Of a DNA stretch of 35,269 bases, positions 24,258 through 31,093 are shown piece after piece. Source of the DNA: a virus; IMG/VR virus record IMGVR_UViG_3300005563_000067, positions 1 through 35,269 of that record; one strand, given 5' to 3'. The translations under genes and the position numbers were made by a program. Each line of letters opens with the position of its first letter. The stretch's first letter is position 1. Under the pieces are notes generated by a model. That model did not search any database, had not been told where the DNA came from, and saw only the letters and a program-made list of their open reading frames with translations.

Positions 24258-24718
24258 TACGCATCCCAATTGATCTTGCGACCGCGCTTGTCGCGGGACG
24301 GGCTTGGCCGTTCTGACCAAGACGTCCGATTGACCTGCGGCACTCGTCCGCCGTCGCCCATGTCCACGATCATGTCGATGGTCGTGATCTGGTTGCCTCG
24401 CACCCGAGGCGCGGTGAAAATCACGGGCACGGCGGTGAAGTTGCCTGCGCCGGCCGCAGCAAACACCGCTGCAACTCGTGCCGCGGTGGTGCCGGACAGT
24501 TGCCCAACGCCGGCAGAGGACAACACAGACGACCGAATTGCCTGGGTAGAGCCACTGAGCGATCCCGCGCCGACTGCCGCCAGAACAGCGGTAGCACTAG
24601 ACGCGCCGATACCTGCAAACGAGCCCGCCCCTACGGCCGACCAAATAGCTTGCTGGATTCCACCAATCTCCGGAATTTCGGAGATGGCAACTTCTGAGAT
24701 CGAACCGAAGCCGAGCAT
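24257..24718 (-). CDS. Glycine/alanine repeat protein with 20-residue period
   Basis: A 153-residue protein. It starts LGFGSISEVAISEIPE, a pattern (G-F-G-x-I-S-E) seen at the start of small phage structural proteins. Residues 25-101 are about four tandem 20-residue units, each with A-x-G-x-G at the same phase (positions 29, 49, 69 and 89) and mostly S/G/T in the second half. The last 45 residues are basic and polar. AGGAG lies upstream of the ATG. The even repeat suggests a beta-solenoid-like or fibrous element. It is coupled to the terminase small subunit by TAATG, but its role is unknown. Confidence 0.6.
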   Translation of the reverse strand: MLGFGSISEVAISEIPEIGGIQQAIWSAVGAGSFAGIGASSATAVLAAVGAGSLSGSTQAIRSSVLSSAGVGQLSGTTAARVAAVFAAAGAGNFTAVPVIFTAPRVRGNQITTIDMIVDMGDGGRVPQVNRTSWSERPSPSRDKRGRKINWDA

Positions 24719-24744
24719 CTATCGCTCCTAGCGCAGGCTTCGCC

Positions 24745-24939
24745 CTACTTGTCTTTGCCCAGAACCTTGTCGCGAGCCTGCAGCATCCTGGCGCGGATCA
24801 CGGCATTGTCCGAAATGCCCTCTGCCTGCGCATCGGCAGCGGCCGAGATCATCGCGTCTTGCAGACGGGTGTTGAGCGCGACCTGTGCCGGATCAACATC
24901 GCCATGGCCGGTAAAGGCTGCGACAGATGAAACAATCAT
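24745..24939 (-). CDS. Small helical protein, unknown function
   Basis: A 64-residue, mostly helical, acidic-to-neutral protein (A-L-N-T-R-L-Q-D-A-M-I-S-A-A-A-D-A-Q onward) with a basic C-terminal end. The ATG overlaps the upstream stop as ATGA. No family is recognised. It links the upstream virion protein gene to the repeat protein gene in one transcript. Confidence 0.55.
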   Translation of the reverse strand: MIVSSVAAFTGHGDVDPAQVALNTRLQDAMISAAADAQAEGISDNAVIRARMLQARDKVLGKDK

Positions 24940-25367
24940 GATTCAGTGACCGTGCTCGCTGTGGTCAATTGCGGCGTGATGCCGTTTCCCAAGACGATGT
25001 TCGGCGAGATCGGGCCGGAATAGAGGATGATGCCCGCACCAGACGACAGCATGCCAATCGATGCGTAGGTCGCCGTTCCGGACCCACCGGAACCGGCCGG
25101 GAAGGTTATCGCAGCAACCGGCGACGTTGAGGCGGTTGTCGAGGCCGTCCAACCACCAGTCGTTCGCGCCACGGCAACACGGGCATAGCCGGTATAGCTG
25201 ACCTCATTGGTGGTCTGGTCGCCACTGGCGCCAGGGTCCGCCGTGTGCAGCGCGACATAGAGATTGGTGTTCGGCGATGACGCGGCATTGTCGGCGATGT
25301 TGGCAATCGCTGTCGCATTGAACAGCAACTTGAGCCAATTATTCGACGTTGTGGTGCTCTTGCCCAT
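24936..25367 (-). CDS. Phage virion-associated protein with LHTADPG...TNE...YTGYARVAV motif
   Basis: A 143-residue protein with the recurrent phage pattern L-L-F-N-A-T-A-I-A-N-I-A-D-N (residues 14-27), YVALHTADPG (37-46) and T-N-E-V-S-Y-T-G-Y-A-R-V-A-V (54-67), then Ser/Thr/Gly-rich strands. Proteins with these motifs occur widely beside structural genes and are usually listed as hypothetical or virion proteins. They probably form a beta-sandwich on the capsid or tail. A terminator-like hairpin lies just upstream, so expression may be lower than that of the genes before it. Confidence 0.65.
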   Translation of the reverse strand: MGKSTTTSNNWLKLLFNATAIANIADNAASSPNTNLYVALHTADPGASGDQTTNEVSYTGYARVAVARTTGGWTASTTASTSPVAAITFPAGSGGSGTATYASIGMLSSGAGIILYSGPISPNIVLGNGITPQLTTASTVTES

Positions 25368-25395
25368 TTGCCGATCCTCGTCAGATTTGAAACAG

Positions 25396-25420
25396 CAAAA
25401 AGGCGCCCGAAGGCGCCCTC
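25396..25420 (-). terminator. Rho-independent terminator with TTCG loop
   Basis: Read leftward, GGCGCC, a TTCG loop and GGCGCC form an 8-pair stem with the flanking AG/TT, followed by TTT and GC. It lies between the 25446-26021 gene and the 24936-25367 gene. This is the best terminator of the late block and should reduce transcription from the surface-protein genes into the terminase and head genes unless antitermination operates. Confidence 0.75.
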
Positions 25421-25445
25421 TTGCATGTCGTTCAAGCTATCGCTG

Positions 25446-26021
25446 TCAGTAGAGGACGGCGATCGGGCCAAGGTTTGCCGAGTAGGTCGTCGGCGGAGTG
25501 ATGGAAGCAGGCGTGCCGAGCGTACCGGTTGCGGAGCCAGTGACTAGCGGCAGGCCGGGAGAGGCGTAGGTGCCGAGCTTGGCCGTGGTGCCGTTGGACT
25601 GGGCGACGATGTAGTACGTGCCCGCGACAGCGTGATAGACGCTGGTAAAGGCCAGTCGCTGGAACGTGTTCGCCGTGCCGGCCGTGGTGCCCGTTGCCAG
25701 CGAGGTCGCGACCAGAGCGCCAGTCGAGTCGTGAAGCTCGAACGTCCACAGATCGGTGCCGCCGGTCGACCCGACGAGAACGCCAATACCGGTGACGTCG
25801 GTATCGAAGCCGAGTTCGACGTTGACGAAGTAGCGGGTGCCCGCGACCATCGTCTTGTCCTGAGCGTTGTTCAGGAACTTGATCGCAGCGGCGAGCTGAA
25901 TGAGTTCGATCGCAGCGGTCTGCGGCTGTGCGCCGCCAGAGATTTCAGTGTCCACGGAGAACTGCTCGATACCCTGGATCAGGGAGAGAGTCGGAACACC
26001 ATCGGTAAGCCAACCGGCCAT
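25446..26021 (-). CDS. Putative virion surface protein, unknown fold
   Basis: A 191-residue protein with a polar start (AGWLTDGVPTLSLIQGIEQF) and long Ser/Thr/Gly/Val-rich strands (such as W-T-F-E-L-H-D-S-T-G-A-L-V-A-T). The composition fits a beta-sandwich decoration or appendage protein. GAAAGG lies before the ATG. It sits between a beta-helix protein and a TTCG terminator. No catalytic motif is seen. Confidence 0.6.
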   Translation of the reverse strand: MAGWLTDGVPTLSLIQGIEQFSVDTEISGGAQPQTAAIELIQLAAAIKFLNNAQDKTMVAGTRYFVNVELGFDTDVTGIGVLVGSTGGTDLWTFELHDSTGALVATSLATGTTAGTANTFQRLAFTSVYHAVAGTYYIVAQSNGTTAKLGTYASPGLPLVTGSATGTLGTPASITPPTTYSANLGPIAVLY

Positions 26022-26074
26022 TTTGAAAGTCCTTTCGAGAGAGCGCTAAGCGCTTTGATTTCAGGGGATCAGGA

Positions 26075-27097
26075 TCAGAAGACGACGTGCGATTTGCCGC
26101 CGGCCGTGGTCGAGGCAACCATGTTCATCTGCAACGCTGTGACAGGGGTCGTCTGGATGGCGGTGATGCCATTGCCGAACGTGCATTGATCGAGAAGCAC
26201 GGTTCCACCGGCCGCTGCGTCGACGTTGAACGCCTGAGCCATTGCCGTTCCACTCGACGAACCGCCGCCGAAGAACTCGCAATCGCTAAATTTGGCGTAA
26301 CGATCTATGCCAGCTGCGCCGACAAGCACGTGGCTGGACGCGCCGCCCGAGGCGCCAAGCTGGGCTTCGAACGTGCAGTTCTCGAAGTAGAGCCGCGGAG
26401 CGTTGCCGGCCAGTTCGAGGGTGTAGTTGGCCGCATTACGCACGACGGTATCGACGCCGAACACGCAATCGTACCAGCTCGACTCGCCGTTGCTCGTGTT
26501 GAACACGAACGCGCGCGAAGCGGTGTGGTTGGCCGTGCCAGTGGAAGCCGTGCCGTCACCGAAGCCCATGAACTCCACATTGGAGTAGCAGGAGCGACCG
26601 GCAGTGTCGGACCAGCAGATGCTGGCAGATGCCGAGTTGAAGCCGTAGAACGTGCCGAAATTGGCAAATTCGCAGCCCTGCCCGGTCACGCTGACCAGCT
26701 TGTCAAACGCCGTCGAGCCGGTGACACTGATCCGAGCCCGTTTGCCGCGGCGCTGACCAGCACCAAGGCCGACAAGATGGGTGCCGGGCAAAGACCACGC
26801 CAGCGTTGACGTGCGATGCTGGGTGCCCCAGAAGGCCACGACGGCATTGCGGCCAACAGACGACAGGCCGGCGGCCGTCAGCGCCGTGCTTTCGAGCGCC
26901 AGGGCGCGGTCAAGCGTCTTGAGCGGCGAAAATGGGTTGAAGCCGTCATTGCCGACAGCATCGGAGCCGATGGTCTCATTGGCGTAGTAGACCGGACCCG
27001 AACTCGGGCCGTCGTTGATCTGACCGATCATGGTATTGAGGTCGGACCCGTCGATCAGACGAAAACCGGGCTGAAACCTCTGCGAGACGTAACCCAT
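26075..27097 (-). CDS. Right-handed beta-helix-like virion protein
   Basis: A 340-residue protein. After an N-terminal segment (M-G-Y-V-S-Q-R-F-Q-P-G-F-R) come spaced strands typical of parallel beta-helix coils: C-E-F-A-N-F-G, C-Y-S-N-V-E-F-M-G-F-G, W-Y-D-C-V-F-G-V-D, LYFENCTFEAQLG, F-S-D-C-E-F-F-G-G-G and LLDQCTFGNG. The ladder of C-x-F/C-x-x-F positions is a stacking pattern. No lyase or hydrolase site is evident, so a structural surface or enzyme-decoy role is open. It is placed upstream of terminase, away from the tail genes. Confidence 0.65.
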   Translation of the reverse strand: MGYVSQRFQPGFRLIDGSDLNTMIGQINDGPSSGPVYYANETIGSDAVGNDGFNPFSPLKTLDRALALESTALTAAGLSSVGRNAVVAFWGTQHRTSTLAWSLPGTHLVGLGAGQRRGKRARISVTGSTAFDKLVSVTGQGCEFANFGTFYGFNSASASICWSDTAGRSCYSNVEFMGFGDGTASTGTANHTASRAFVFNTSNGESSWYDCVFGVDTVVRNAANYTLELAGNAPRLYFENCTFEAQLGASGGASSHVLVGAAGIDRYAKFSDCEFFGGGSSSGTAMAQAFNVDAAAGGTVLLDQCTFGNGITAIQTTPVTALQMNMVASTTAGGKSHVVF

Positions 27098-27195
27098 AGC
27101 GGGCCGTTCCTTTCTGTTGGCCGGTCAAGTGCGCAAGGCTCCGGCGGCGGTGGGCCAATTGGACCCCGCCGGGCGCGGTAAAAGTCTGGATTTGG

Positions 27196-27225
27196 TTGGT
27201 GAAAGGTGGGCGTCAGGTGTAGAAT
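27196..27225 (+). promoter_or_regulatory. Possible promoter for the rightward 70-codon gene
   Basis: TTGGTG at 27196-27201 and TAGAAT at 27220-27225 with an 18-base spacer, about 28 bases before the ATG at 27254. The -10 box matches 5 of 6 consensus bases if TATAAT is used; the -35 is weaker. It is the only promoter-like pair found in this short divergent gap. Confidence 0.4.
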
Positions 27226-27253
27226 ATCGCTCTCACCTAGGAGGCAGGGAGCG

Positions 27254-27466
27254 ATGTCTATTATGTCGGTCACTTGGGACGAGGATCAGTCCCTGTTTGC
27301 GTTGGGCGAAGCCAAGGCACGCGAGAAGCTAGATGCCGAGTGGCAACGGCGCGGGCTGAGCAGCGAGTATGTCGAGCGCACCTACCGCGATAAACACGGC
27401 TGGCGGACTACTGAGACGGGAGCGCCTGTCGTTATTCGGGCGATATATCGCGAAGTCTCTAGGTAA
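27254..27466 (+). CDS. Small rightward gene (moron-like), unknown function
   Basis: A 70-residue charged, helical protein (W-D-E-D-Q-S-L-F-A-L-G-E-A-K-A-R-E-K-L-D-A-E-W-Q). A strong ribosome site (AGGAGG, nine bases before ATG at 27254) and an own promoter-like pair support a real gene. It is read against the late block and overlaps the convergent 27459-27851 gene by eight bases. This isolated, reversed arrangement is typical of a moron or a small anti-host factor. No family is recognised. Confidence 0.6.
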   Translation: MSIMSVTWDEDQSLFALGEAKAREKLDAEWQRRGLSSEYVERTYRDKHGWRTTETGAPVVIRAIYREVSR

Positions 27467-27851
27467 AGTTGCCCGTGGCGATGACAGACACGCCTGCCCC
27501 CGTCGTAACCGACCAAGCGCCGGCCGCCGAGGCAAGGTTAATGGTGATCGTGTAGGTGCCGATGGGCGTATTCGCCGGAAGCGCCGGAATGGATGAGCCC
27601 GCGCCGTCCTTGATGGTCACAGCGGAAGTTGCTGCGGTGGCGACAGTGCAGATCAGCGTCGAGAGCACGTCACCGATCGCACCCGTGCCGCCAAGCACCT
27701 GGTTGGTCTGCCCGGCTGCGACGGTTTCATACCCTGCAGGGATTGCGGGCAGCGTGTTGATCGACCCATCCGCATTCGGCTTGATGAAATGCTGCGGGCT
27801 GTCTGGATCTGCAACCGCGACGGAGTTGCGGACATTGGCGTCAGCTGACAT
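27459..27851 (-). CDS. Putative small virion/decoration protein, first late gene
   Basis: A 130-residue protein with a polar start (S-A-D-A-N-V-R-N-S-V-A-V-A-D-P-D-S-P) and Ala/Thr/Gly/Val-rich strands (T-L-I-C-T-V-A-T-A-A-T-S-A-V-T-I-K-D-G). The pattern is like small capsid decoration or appendage proteins. AAGGA lies six bases before ATG. It is the first gene after the long untranslated leader and late promoter candidate, which is where many phages put abundant virion proteins. The function is inferred. Confidence 0.55.
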   Translation of the reverse strand: MSADANVRNSVAVADPDSPQHFIKPNADGSINTLPAIPAGYETVAAGQTNQVLGGTGAIGDVLSTLICTVATAATSAVTIKDGAGSSIPALPANTPIGTYTITINLASAAGAWSVTTGAGVSVIATGNFT

Positions 27852-28235
27852 GCGAAGTCCTTTCGGCGAACGGCGCGCGTAGTGGTCCGGAAATGAGATG
27901 GGGAGAGCGTTTCGATTGGCCGGCGATATGAGCGAGCGGCGCCCGGCTTTGACGCTAATTGCGCATCGAACGCTGAGACTTCGCCTACTCCCCCGTTTGG
28001 CTCGGGGTCAGCGCCTCATGTCGGAAACAGCAACGCCCGCTCCGGTGTTAGGGGTGCGGGCGGGGGAATGTGTGGGGGTTAGTTCTGAAGTGGCCGTCTT
28101 TCCGGCCTGCCATTCCACGAAACACGGACCCAACAGCCCAGCCAGGCGCACGAGGGGAGGTGATGAACAGCGGAAAGATAATCGTGAGGCGCAAAGCGCC
28201 AGTTGACTCCTTATCGGGTGATTTGCCGTACGCTG
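27852..28235 (-). other. Untranslated leader of the late genes
   Basis: No convincing gene is seen in these 384 bases. They hold a leftward promoter candidate at the right end and small hairpins: GGCGC/GCGCC at 28188-28200 right after the likely start point, and GGCCG/CGGCC at 28092-28107. A larger terminator-like hairpin lies at 28034-28062. The layout is what an antiterminator-controlled late leader would need. A short rightward frame beginning at 28163 with a good ribosome site exists but lacks support. Confidence 0.45.
28022..28062 (-). terminator. Terminator-like hairpin in the late leader
   Basis: Read leftward, CGCCCGC, a 15-base loop and GCGGGCG are followed by TTGCTGTTTCC. The 7-base stem is perfect but the T-rich tail is interrupted, so it would be of moderate strength. 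It lies about 140-170 bases after the predicted late start, close to the spacing of lambda tR' from PR'. Confidence 0.45.
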
Positions 28236-28239
28236 TCAA
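28210..28239 (-). promoter_or_regulatory. Late promoter candidate next to the regulator gene
   Basis: Leftward TTGACA (28239-28234, perfect consensus) and GATAAG (28215-28210, 4 of 6) with an 18-base spacer, overlapping the stop codon of the 28236-28763 gene. It points into the late leader and structural genes. It is the best sigma-70-like promoter I found in the window. Confidence 0.55.
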
Positions 28240-28763
28240 GCGGCTCGGCTGCGATAGCCCCAGAACGTAGAAAGCGAGTCCAGTGCGTCGAGCAGCGCAT
28301 CAACCTCGCGTTTCACGTGACGGCGGTTTGGTTCACCGCTGGGGAGACGTGCCGCTGCGTCCTCGCACGGGATAGCCAGCACTACGCAGGCGATGATGCG
28401 ATCACGGCCATCTGCCCCTAGATACTTCATCGCGGCCAGCAGCGAGGCTCCCCTGTCGATCTTAGCCGCCATTCCGCTGTCATGGGCCACTGGCGAGCGA
28501 TCGACCACGGGGCGGGCATTATCGAGCGCCGGCACGCCGGAACCGAACAGCGCCTCGTAATCGGTCTTGAACCGCTCAGCCGCTATCTCATGATGATGCA
28601 GCCGCTTGCGAATGAAGGCGAGCGCCCCCATGCGGGTGACGGGGTTTTCCTCTACCCACACCTTGCCGATCTGGGGCTTTGTCGGGTTGGCCTGCCGCTG
28701 GGCATAATATTCGGCGTCAGTCATGGAAGGGTCAGGCACTAGCCTGCTTGTCGTATTGCCCAT
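28236..28763 (-). CDS. DUF6456-like protein, putative late-gene regulator
   Basis: A 175-residue helical protein. Its core (A-A-E-R-F-K-T-D-Y-E-A-L-F, then a variable loop, an A-A-M-K-Y-L-G-A-D-G-R-D-R-I helix, a C-V-V-L-A-I-P-C-E-D-A-A-A-R stretch and a basic E-P-N-R-R-H-V-K-R-E-V segment ending in a Leu-rich helix and W-G-Y) follows the arrangement of DUF6456-type HTH-like domains. Those domains occur at late-control positions in alphaproteobacterial phages. It is the last gene before the late promoter candidate and leader, the position of lambda Q. Regulatory function is inferred from place and likeness. Confidence 0.5.
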   Translation of the reverse strand: MGNTTSRLVPDPSMTDAEYYAQRQANPTKPQIGKVWVEENPVTRMGALAFIRKRLHHHEIAAERFKTDYEALFGSGVPALDNARPVVDRSPVAHDSGMAAKIDRGASLLAAMKYLGADGRDRIIACVVLAIPCEDAAARLPSGEPNRRHVKREVDALLDALDSLSTFWGYRSRAA

Positions 28764-28818
28764 TTGCCCTGTAGTCCCCGTTAGGTTCAGATTGCTAGAT
28801 CAATCAATGCGTTAGCCG

Positions 28819-29091
28819 CTACTCTAGCGCTGCGTCGATCATCGCGTCCCAAGCGTTCACGAGCGGCACGGATGGCGGGTCAAAGTCGGAATTGTAGCCT
28901 AGGAACTCTATCTGCCCCTTTTTCTTCATTTCGTCGGTCGGCTCCCGCATGGCCTCAATAGCGGCGCGGGCTGCGGGGATAAACTCCCGCCAAGGCTCAC
29001 TCTGGACACCAATCGGCGAGCGCCAGCGCTTGAGCGTGTCGTCGCAGAGCGCCCGCGCAACTCGTTCGATCATCTCCCCTGTCCCTGTCAT
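28819..29091 (-). CDS. Small phage protein with MIERVARALC...AIEAMREPT pattern
   Basis: A 90-residue protein with MIERVARALCDD near residues 7-18, A-A-R-A-A-I-E-A-M-R-E-P-T-D-E-M near 40-55, and a W-D-A-M-I-D-A-A-L end. This arrangement recurs in many proteobacterial phage and prophage proteins of unknown function. The ATG overlaps the upstream HTH gene stop as ATGA. Confidence 0.7.
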   Translation of the reverse strand: MTGTGEMIERVARALCDDTLKRWRSPIGVQSEPWREFIPAARAAIEAMREPTDEMKKKGQIEFLGYNSDFDPPSVPLVNAWDAMIDAALE

Positions 29092-29423
29092 GGCTCTACA
29101 CCTGGTTTATGAGGGGGCGACGCTGTTGATTGTGCTTGTGTTTCTGCCGTTTCGGGAGCAATATTCTTGGGCTCCAACGTGAACTGCAGCATCGCGCCGT
29201 CGATGGCCCAGAAGATGTCGGAGATCATGCGCAACGTGAGCTTGGTCCGGCCCTCAAGCACACGACGAACGAACCGCTCCGACTTCCCCAGCCGCGTGGC
29301 TGTCCTCGATATGGTGGCGCCTGGAGTTGAGGCCATGACGTGGTTCATCAGCGATAGAAGCTGAAAGCGCACCGACGCCCTGACCATGCGCATTGTTTCT
29401 TTCGGGATCGGTGTCTCGCTCAT
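29088..29423 (-). CDS. HTH DNA-binding protein
   Basis: A 111-residue protein with an XRE-like helix-turn-helix. A-T-I-S-R-T-A-T-R-L-G-K-S-E-R-F-V-R-R-V-L-E-G (about residues 36-58) forms the two helices, followed by K-L-T-L-R-M-I-S-D-I-F. The Pro/Thr-rich tail is likely disordered. The chosen ATG at 29423 begins just before the conserved helical region; an open frame continues to 29459. It is a probable transcription regulator in the early block; its target is unknown. Confidence 0.6.
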   Translation of the reverse strand: MSETPIPKETMRMVRASVRFQLLSLMNHVMASTPGATISRTATRLGKSERFVRRVLEGRTKLTLRMISDIFWAIDGAMLQFTLEPKNIAPETAETQAQSTASPPHKPGVEP

Positions 29424-29431
29424 CTCTGGTT

Positions 29432-29872
29432 CTATCCTTGTTGGGTGGGGGTGGTCCAAGGCCGCTTCTGTGTGTCGCGATGCCCGGCGATCATGGCCTG
29501 CGAAATCGATTGGATGGCGTAAGCCTCAATCTCGTGACCAACGGGTTCCGGCTGGGCACTCTGCCCGATGTCATCGAGGATGAAGCGCCACGCATGGACG
29601 GATTCATGCACGAGCACGCCGACGACCTGCGTCATTTCAAGCTTCGCCGTGCGGTCGGCATCGACGTTGATGAGAATGAGGAGCCGACCCTTCTTGTCTT
29701 GGAAGCGGGTGCATCGACCGGCAACGTCAGTAAGAAACGGAACGTCCCGCTCGGCCTTCACGGCATATTTTGCGAGTGTGCGCCGCCACACCTTTTCGTT
29801 CGGGACGTAACCGACTGCCGCCCCAAAAAGGGCCGCACCAGTTGCGTAGCAGACGACATCTCGATTGCTCAT
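29432..29872 (-). CDS. HExxH putative metallopeptidase-like protein
   Basis: A 146-residue protein with V-L-V-H-E-S-V-H-A-W near residues 82-91. The HExxH pair and a downstream Glu in H-E-I-E-A-Y-A-I-Q-S-I (about 111-121) match a gluzincin-like zinc site seen in small phage proteins. A hydrophobic N-terminal segment (residues 6-24) could be a membrane anchor. The ATG at 29872 has GGAAAG four bases upstream; a TTG at 29884 would add four residues. Substrate and activity are unknown. Confidence 0.6.
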   Translation of the reverse strand: MSNRDVVCYATGAALFGAAVGYVPNEKVWRRTLAKYAVKAERDVPFLTDVAGRCTRFQDKKGRLLILINVDADRTAKLEMTQVVGVLVHESVHAWRFILDDIGQSAQPEPVGHEIEAYAIQSISQAMIAGHRDTQKRPWTTPTQQG

Positions 29873-29941
29873 TTTGCTTTCCAAATCACGTTCTAGATGC
29901 TATCAAAAATCACGCTGAAACGCTAGGAATTGTTGGAGTTT

Positions 29942-30226
29942 TCACCCCTTCCCCACACTGCTTCTCGCCTCACCGTTGGGGGATTGGGAGGTCGATTTTA
30001 GCCGGGAGATTTCGCGGTCGATGTACCAGCGGGCCTTTTCGAGGTCTTGGATTTCGTCGCCCTTGTCGCCCGCTCGCCAGATGTACTTCACCGCGTTGCC
30101 ACGACAGAAGTTCATATGCTCGGTGACGGTGATGCACTCCACGCCGGACGGGTGTTCGGTGTAGTGGCGCGGATGATTTACGGGGTCGCTCCCGCGTTCC
30201 ATGGATTGTTCAAGGGGGAGGGTCAT
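29942..30226 (-). CDS. DUF3310 protein (T7 gp1.7-like family)
   Basis: A 94-residue protein with the DUF3310 pattern: NHPRHYTEHPSGVECI (residues 17-32), GNAVKYIWRAGDKGDE (43-58) and D-L-E-K-A-R-W-Y-I-D-R-E-I (61-73). In T7 this family (gp1.7) is a nucleotide kinase tied to thymidylate metabolism, so a nucleotide-pool role during phage DNA synthesis is likely. The ATG overlaps the upstream stop as ATGA. Confidence 0.85.
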   Translation of the reverse strand: MTLPLEQSMERGSDPVNHPRHYTEHPSGVECITVTEHMNFCRGNAVKYIWRAGDKGDEIQDLEKARWYIDREISRLKSTSQSPNGEARSSVGKG

Positions 30227-30435
30227 GCGGCGTCACCCTTGCGGATTGCAGCGGCAATGTCGGCAGCATACGAGGGCACCTGCGGGAAGTGCGTCTCTGC
30301 AACCTCGGCGCACCGCTCCCGCTCGGCCATGATGGCGCGGGCAATTGGCTCGGGACCGTCACCAATGCTCGCGCTAAACACCGCATGAGCGGCCTTCCAC
30401 ACGTCCTGCGGAATGTCGGCGGGCTTGTCGCTCAC
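30223..30435 (-). CDS. Small early protein with MAERERCAEVAE motif
   Basis: A 70-residue protein. The A-I-M-A-E-R-E-R-C-A-E-V-A-E helix (about residues 34-47) and I-A-A-A-I-R-K-G end are common in small early proteins of proteobacterial phages, of unknown role. Start is GTG with GGGGAGGAGGGG upstream. It is coupled at both ends: four-base overlap with the DUF3310 gene, and its GTG overlaps the stop of a possible 16-codon frame. Confidence 0.65.
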   Translation of the reverse strand: MSDKPADIPQDVWKAAHAVFSASIGDGPEPIARAIMAERERCAEVAETHFPQVPSYAADIAAAIRKGDAA

Positions 30436-30482
30436 GCCCCCTCCTCCCCATCATCGCCTACGGTGAAGCCGCGATTGGTCAA
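30432..30482 (-). CDS. Possible 16-residue leader peptide
   Basis: A tiny frame starting TTG and overlapping the stop of the DUF1376 gene by three bases. AGGAG lies eight bases upstream. It encodes M-T-N-R-G-F-T-V-G-D-D-G-E-E-G-A and ends in a GTGA overlap with the next gene. It fills the gap with overlapping coupling signals at both ends, so it could serve translational relay; it may also be chance. Confidence 0.25.
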   Translation of the reverse strand: MTNRGFTVGDDGEEGA

Positions 30483-31093
30483 TGGACGCTCTCCTGCGAT
30501 TTGAGGTTGGCACGAGCCTGGGCGACGACCGACGCAGCGAAGCTCTTGTGCTCGATGAAATCCTTGACGGGCTCGGTGAGCGCGACACACGCCGCGAACA
30601 GCGGAGCGTCCATGTTCTTGTTCACGTCCACCATCTTCTCAGTCGGGTCAGAAAGCGTAGCGCGCCCTTTCTTCAATGGGGTTGAAGTGGAAGACGCGCG
30701 CGTAAGCTTGAGCCTGGCTTGGACTAGATCGTTGTTTTTCTTAGCTTCTGCTTTCATTTCAGCGGATTTATCTCCGCCTTTCGCGCCGTTCTCAGCGTGT
30801 TCTCGCGCAACTTTCGCGGCTTTTTCGATCTCGATCCCGGCTCTGTCATTCATCAAATGGCCGTCGATCGATACCAGTTTCCCGAGGTCGATCAGCCGGG
30901 CGCGGATGGCGTTCCACTTCCGAACCGAGCAGTTGCAGATGCCGGCGATGTAGCGAGGCTCGTCCGCGATAGGACCGCCGCGCTGATAGATCATGTCGAT
31001 GACAACGCCATAGGCCCCCTTCTCCTCAAGCGACATGCCGTTGATGCCGCCAAGGAAGTTGTCGGGGAACCGCCGGTACCAGGGCTGCGTCAT
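30479..31093 (-). CDS. DUF1376 (YdaU-like) replication-associated protein
   Basis: A 204-residue protein with the DUF1376 domain in its first 100 residues: W-Y-R-R-F-P-D-N-F, M-S-L-E-E-K-G-A-Y-G-V-V-I-D-M-I-Y, G-G-P-I and G-I-C-N-C-S-V-R-K-W-N-A. The second half is charged and Lys/Ala-rich, probably a flexible interaction region. The family is found beside phage replication initiators and is believed to act in replication initiation. The ATG at 31093 gives an ATGA overlap with the upstream gene; an ATG at 31102 would add three residues. A related short DUF1376 domain lies next door. Confidence 0.75.
   Translation of the reverse strand: MTQPWYRRFPDNFLGGINGMSLEEKGAYGVVIDMIYQRGGPIADEPRYIAGICNCSVRKWNAIRARLIDLGKLVSIDGHLMNDRAGIEIEKAAKVAREHAENGAKGGDKSAEMKAEAKKNNDLVQARLKLTRASSTSTPLKKGRATLSDPTEKMVDVNKNMDAPLFAACVALTEPVKDFIEHKSFAASVVAQARANLKSQESVH

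Noticed and set aside
28163-28270. Short rightward frame with a good GGGGAGG ribosome site
   Set aside because: Only 35 codons, no family, and it runs through the late promoter candidate and regulator stop; probably part of the control region.
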